From the NCBI GenBank assembly GCA_913030785.1, contig CAJWER010000129.1, forward strand, positions 1-8,008: a DNA stretch of 8,008 nucleotides, written 5' to 3'. The notes under the pieces were generated by a model. It ran no database searches. It saw nothing but the letters and a program-made list of their open reading frames with translations, and was not told the origin of the DNA. Shown piece by piece: positions 5,089 to 8,008 of the stretch (within the stretch, counting starts at the first letter, position 1; each line of letters starts with the position of its first letter). A program made the translations under genes and the position numbers. Source of the DNA: an uncultured Chloroflexota bacterium. Its GTDB lineage: Bacteria > Chloroflexota > Dehalococcoidia > Lucifugimonadales > CAJWER01.

Positions 5089-7134
5089 CTAGGCCCGTTC
5101 CTCGTCCTTGCGCCCGACATCGCTCGTCATACTCGATATAGCGGTGGCGATGGTGTTTTTGAAGACTGTTGCCGTGATGGCTACGATGGAGATGAGCGCC
5201 AGCGTTATCGCTGAAGTTCGGATGCCTGACGAGAAATCGTTTACAACGGATTCGGCCATATCGAAGCCCTTATCAAACGCCAGACGTGATGTGGACGGGA
5301 GCTTCGTATCGGCGTCCTCGTTTATTTCCTGAATCGCCTCTTCCCGCTGATCGTCCAACTGGCCTGATGTGACGGTCCCATAGACCGGTCCAAAGGCCAT
5401 GACGAGTATCGCCGAGGTAACCAGTAGGAAGGACGCGCCATAGATCAAGCGGCCCCACCAGTCCCTGCCGCCCAGGAAGCCGATTACAACGAGAAGCAAT
5501 ACCAGGGGAAGGTAGAAAATCCATTGGTTATTGCGAGTCCAGCTCATCCAGCTGCGACTCAGGTCCAGGATATCGATAGCAGTTTCTGGGATGAAGAGCA
5601 GTTCTATGCGAGGAGGATCCAGCGGTGTTGTTGGGTCAACGGCGACACCGACACCGACTTCGTTGTTGAGTTTGCCCAGGTCGCGCCTGAAGTCGATATG
5701 AGTGTATGTGAATCCGTCGCTCAGAAAAAAGCGAACGTCGTCGACGCGATCGCTAATCTGCTCGTGATAGATGGAGGGACACAAGGTTCCCTCAGGCCTG
5801 GGCCGCACCAGATCCCTTTCCGTGTAAACGCACCCGTCTCGGAGGAATCCTCTGAACTTGTCCAGTAGCTCGACGTTGTCTCCCGCGCCAGCCACATTGA
5901 GGGCCGAGATGATACGGGTTTCGCTGAAGCTGACCATGTTGGGGACCGGACCGAGTACCGAGCGTTGTACCGTGTCTCCAATGTCAATTCCGGACATCTC
6001 AATCAGCTCGTCCAGAGCGACGTTGGGTGGTGCACAGGCGGGCAAAACACCGGCGCCGCCCCGAGTTGCTGCCACCGCTTCTGCCACGGTCCGGCACGCG
6101 GGCAATTCGTCGATTAGGTTGGCCAGCTTCTCTTCCACCATGTCCACTATGATGTCGCTGGCCAGGCGCTTGTTTTCGACCAGGAATATATCCACGGAGA
6201 ACGAGTCGGTCTTGCCTGCCAGGTACGGGGCAGCCTCGTCAATGACCAGATCAACCTGCTCTTCCACCCACTCAGTCGGCGCTACCTCGCGCAGCGCGCC
6301 CAGAATCTCCGCTTCGGTTACGGAGACGCCAAAAGTTAGATCCGCGGTTGTTCCAAGGCTGTCCACGACAATGGGCTCAATAACCTGGTCATACAGGAGA
6401 TCTGCTGCATCCATTTCTCTGAGGATGGACTTGACCTCGACAAGAGCGATATCGATTCTGTCGGAGAGGTTGATGCCGACTTCGAAGGTTTCCGACTCTC
6501 CGATCATGTACGTCATGACCTCGTCGAGGGTATCCTCGACCAGTTGCAGTACCCAATCGGCAGGTACAATGCGTTGGGCGGCCTGCACGAGCTGGTCCGG
6601 CGATGCCTCAGCACCGAGGGGGAGCTCAACTTGCACCGCGTCCCGAATCTCAGGCTCCACAGTCTCGTCGAAAAGGAGGATGTAGGCGTCGGCCTCTCCA
6701 AGTAGAAGCTTGATTTCGTCGACTATTGTGGCGACCTGCTCGCCGGCTCGGAGTGTCAGCTCGAATTCGTCACGTTCTGCTGTCAGATAGCCACCAACCT
6801 GGTCAAAGGACTGCTCTACCAGATCCTGGATGTACTCCGGCGGCACCGCCCGGTTGATGGCCTCGACGATGCGCTCCGTCGATAGGCCGGAGGTCTTTAT
6901 CGGGTTTTCGTCGAGGGAGAACTCGGATGGAGGCAAATCACGGGCTTCGTCCAGTGCGGAAGTCAGCAGATCGTTGAGGGCGAACTCGTAGAGGTCGGCC
7001 TCCGCGAATTGCTCGGTGTAATAGCTGGGCTTGAGGAAGGTGTCGCTGACCTGCAATGTGAAGAGGGTTAGCAGGAGCAGGACTAGAAGAAGTAGTCCCA
7101 AAGGTATAGAGATTATTCGGCCAATCCAGATCAT
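5089..7134 (-). CDS. Multi-pass membrane protein with large repeat-bearing extracellular region, function unknown
   Basis: From ATG at 7134 this encodes 681 residues; the open frame extends to a GTG at 7248, but the 38 extra residues carry no recognisable targeting feature, while MIWIGRIISIPLGLL starts cleanly with a membrane segment. Layout: membrane segment 1 (about 7-28), an exterior region of about 500 residues, segments 2 (about 538-554) and 3 (about 562-583), a loop of about 55 residues, and segment 4 (about 641-659) before a charged tail (GRKDEERA). Residues 46 to about 345 are three divergent copies of a ~100-residue unit. Cysteines 347/367 and 435/452 are the only ones outside the first membrane region and could form two disulfides. 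Acidic residues dominate the exterior part. I recall similar repeat-bearing proteins in Chloroflexota but know no function. No enzyme motif is visible, and a sensor, adhesion or wall-organising role are all guesses. Confidence 0.8.
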   Translation of the reverse strand: MIWIGRIISIPLGLLLLVLLLLTLFTLQVSDTFLKPSYYTEQFAEADLYEFALNDLLTSALDEARDLPPSEFSLDENPIKTSGLSTERIVEAINRAVPPEYIQDLVEQSFDQVGGYLTAERDEFELTLRAGEQVATIVDEIKLLLGEADAYILLFDETVEPEIRDAVQVELPLGAEASPDQLVQAAQRIVPADWVLQLVEDTLDEVMTYMIGESETFEVGINLSDRIDIALVEVKSILREMDAADLLYDQVIEPIVVDSLGTTADLTFGVSVTEAEILGALREVAPTEWVEEQVDLVIDEAAPYLAGKTDSFSVDIFLVENKRLASDIIVDMVEEKLANLIDELPACRTVAEAVAATRGGAGVLPACAPPNVALDELIEMSGIDIGDTVQRSVLGPVPNMVSFSETRIISALNVAGAGDNVELLDKFRGFLRDGCVYTERDLVRPRPEGTLCPSIYHEQISDRVDDVRFFLSDGFTYTHIDFRRDLGKLNNEVGVGVAVDPTTPLDPPRIELLFIPETAIDILDLSRSWMSWTRNNQWIFYLPLVLLLVVIGFLGGRDWWGRLIYGASFLLVTSAILVMAFGPVYGTVTSGQLDDQREEAIQEINEDADTKLPSTSRLAFDKGFDMAESVVNDFSSGIRTSAITLALISIVAITATVFKNTIATAISSMTSDVGRKDEERA
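6100..6999 (-). repeat. Three tandem ~100-residue protein repeats inside the membrane protein
   Basis: In the 681-residue numbering the units start at ADLY (46), ADAY (148) and ADLL (244) and the third ends near 345. Each has a helical start, a short beta-like link (LPPSEFSL, VQVELPLG, ADLTFGVS), a helix (IVEAINRAV, LVQAAQRIV, ILGALREVA), the marker VPPEYIQDLVEQ / VPADWVLQLVED / APTEWVEEQVDL, then GGYLTAERDEFEL / MTYMIGESETFEV / APYLAGKTDSFSV and a closing helix. The copies share pattern and marker residues rather than high identity, so the duplication is old. Confidence 0.75.
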
Positions 7135-7141
7135 GCCATGT

Positions 7142-7170
7142 ACTTTAGCCAACGAATACCCCAAAGGCAA
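7142..7170 (-). promoter_or_regulatory. Candidate promoter for a leaderless transcript of the membrane protein gene
   Basis: On the minus strand TTGCCT (7170-7165) is followed after exactly 17 bases by TAAAGT (7147-7142). Each hexamer matches the sigma-70 consensus at 4 of 6 positions, and TAAAGT fits the TANNNT pattern. The -10 ends 7 bases before ATG at 7134, so transcription would begin at or beside the start codon. No ribosome binding site is present between them. Confidence 0.3.
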
Positions 7171-7253
7171 CGGGTGGAGGCACGTGATTTTGGAGGTCAC
7201 TGTTCGATTCGCATACGTTAATCTGATGAGTTGCGCCGCGATCACCACGTATC

Positions 7254-7262
7254 TGGTACAAT
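7254..7262 (+). promoter_or_regulatory. Candidate extended -10 promoter of the acetyltransferase pseudogene
   Basis: TGGTACAAT matches the extended -10 pattern TGnTATAAT with one mismatch, 62 bases before the ATG at 7325. TTGCGC at 7231-7236 is a possible -35 but the spacing of 20 bases is too long. The site lies back to back with the promoter candidate of the membrane protein. Confidence 0.35.
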
Positions 7263-7310
7263 GCGCCGGCTTTTGCGTGTACTATCCTCGGTCACGCATG
7301 AATTCGAGCA

Positions 7311-7316
7311 AGGAGG
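7311..7316 (+). promoter_or_regulatory. Consensus ribosome binding site AGGAGG before ATG 7325
   Basis: A perfect AGGAGG stands 8 bases before ATG at 7325. It is the strongest ribosome binding site in the window, yet the frame it opens ends after 30 codons. This marks the true start of the decayed acetyltransferase gene or of a short replacement peptide. Confidence 0.6.
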
Positions 7317-7324
7317 CCATCACA

Positions 7325-7964
7325 ATGCAGGATTTGCAAATAGATGCTGGAGTGACCCGCGAAAACGGGCTGCATGGCGTCGGCCTTCAGCCGATGGGTG
7401 GGGGCGTGTCGGGCTAGAGTTGTGGCGCGGGGATACACTCCCCGACGAATTCAATAGCCTGACCCGGTGGTGTCGCACCGGGGACTCCCAGTCTACCGAA
7501 GCTTGGCCGGCAACTGATGGCGTTTTGCGGCGCTGTCTCCAGCCCAGGAGCACAATGCCTTGGCGACCCATGCTACCCGTTTGCCCGAATACACGCGCAC
7601 AATAAAGATTCAGGTATGGAGAGTTGGAGGATGTATGCCTGACATAACGCCACAGGTAAGATCGCGGGGTACACCGAGGTGTTCTGGCTCGCCTCACGAC
7701 CCGATCTCCTGGGTCAAGGCGACACCGGGGTCTTCCCGGAATACCGCAATCGAGGCCTGGGCCGGTAGTATGAAGGCGGTGATGATGGAGAAGGTGTTGT
7801 GGGACCGGCCACAGGTGACGCAGGTTCGCACCTACAACGCGGAGAGTAACGCACCGATGTTGTCTATCAACCGGGAGATGGGATTCAAGCACGTCCTGAC
7901 GGCCTATGACTGGCAAGTCGATGTGGACCGGGTCTTCGAGTACCTGGACAGTCGGCACCGGTAG
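7325..7964 (+). pseudogene. GNAT-family N-acetyltransferase, degenerate
   Basis: Remains of an acetyl-CoA-dependent GNAT enzyme spread over three frames. From ATG 7325 the frame gives MQDLQIDAGVTRENGL and stops at 7415-7417; adding one G to the GGGGG run at 7400-7404 joins it to LELWRGDTLPDEFNS in another frame. From about 7590 the first frame resumes with RIHAHNKDSGMESWRMYA, a TGA at 7640-7642 where Arg is expected (CGA to TGA), then HNATGKIAGYTEVFW and GDTGVFPEYRNRGLGR, the acetyl-CoA pyrophosphate-binding motif A (R-x-x-G-x-G/A). Directly after comes TAG (7766-7768), probably from TGG, and a one-base insertion. The third frame then gives KAVMMEKVL, VRTYNAESNAPMLSINREMGF (motif B region) and ends at 7964. 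At least five lesions make a working product unlikely. The region at about 7450-7590 shows little recognisable sequence, so the N-terminal joins are tentative. The substrate is unknown. Confidence 0.75.
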
Positions 7965-8008
7965 GCTTTAAACGGCTATTGGCGAGGGATCGTCTAGGTC
8001 GTTCTGCC
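7965..8008. other. Right-edge sequence without a recognised feature
   Basis: These 44 bases follow the pseudogene stop. I see no ribosome binding site, hairpin or start of a gene here. Confidence 0.5.

Noticed and set aside
5858..6685. Long plus-strand frame of 275 codons inside the membrane protein region
   Set aside because: It is antisense to the 681-residue protein, is extremely rich in Ser, Arg and Thr as reverse frames of such genes are, and has no start signals.
7320..7958. Minus-strand frame of 212 codons opposite the acetyltransferase pseudogene
   Set aside because: The GNAT motifs lie on the plus strand; this frame is rich in His, Arg and Pro with no recognisable domain or ribosome binding site.

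Overview
This is a bacterial, moderately GC-rich and gene-dense window. It carries isoprenoid and sulfonate housekeeping-type genes followed by less conserved envelope genes and a decayed acetyltransferase. From memory of family patterns, the envelope protein with ~100-residue repeats and the domain architecture of the frameshifted secreted protein resemble proteins of Chloroflexota (Dehalococcoidia/SAR202-like). This assignment is an inference and no marker gene in the window proves it.

Layout. Positions 1-790 (minus) hold the N-terminal 263 codons of a fold-type I PLP aminotransferase that runs off the left edge. A 279-base divergent intergenic region follows. It contains a candidate extended -10 promoter for ispH (1070-1990, plus), the last enzyme of the MEP isoprenoid pathway. 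The ispH stop codon directly abuts the start of a geranylgeranyl-reductase-family flavoprotein (1991-3265, plus), so the two look like one translationally coupled unit: IspH supplies IPP/DMAPP and the flavoprotein saturates a polyprenyl product. After 121 bases comes a GTG-started 2-phosphosulfolactate phosphatase (comB, 3387-4079, plus).

Positions 4200-5055 (plus) encode a secreted protein that reads as one gene broken by a single +1 frameshift near 4570-4590. The 5' part carries a signal peptide and the 3' part a beta-rich domain. Converging on it at 33 bases is a large membrane protein (5089-7134, minus; 681 aa from the start preferred here). It has one N-terminal membrane segment, a ~500-residue exterior region with three divergent ~100-residue repeats and two cysteine pairs, and three C-terminal membrane segments. 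Its start has no ribosome binding site but sits one -10 spacing downstream of a promoter-like sequence, as in leaderless mRNAs.

The right end (7325-7964, plus) is a GNAT acetyltransferase pseudogene with about five lesions. It still has a promoter-like extended -10 and a consensus AGGAGG ribosome binding site. No RNA genes, CRISPR arrays, insertion sequences or convincing terminators were seen. I did not find a clear previously undescribed system; the repeat-bearing membrane protein and the broken secreted protein beside it are the least understood parts.
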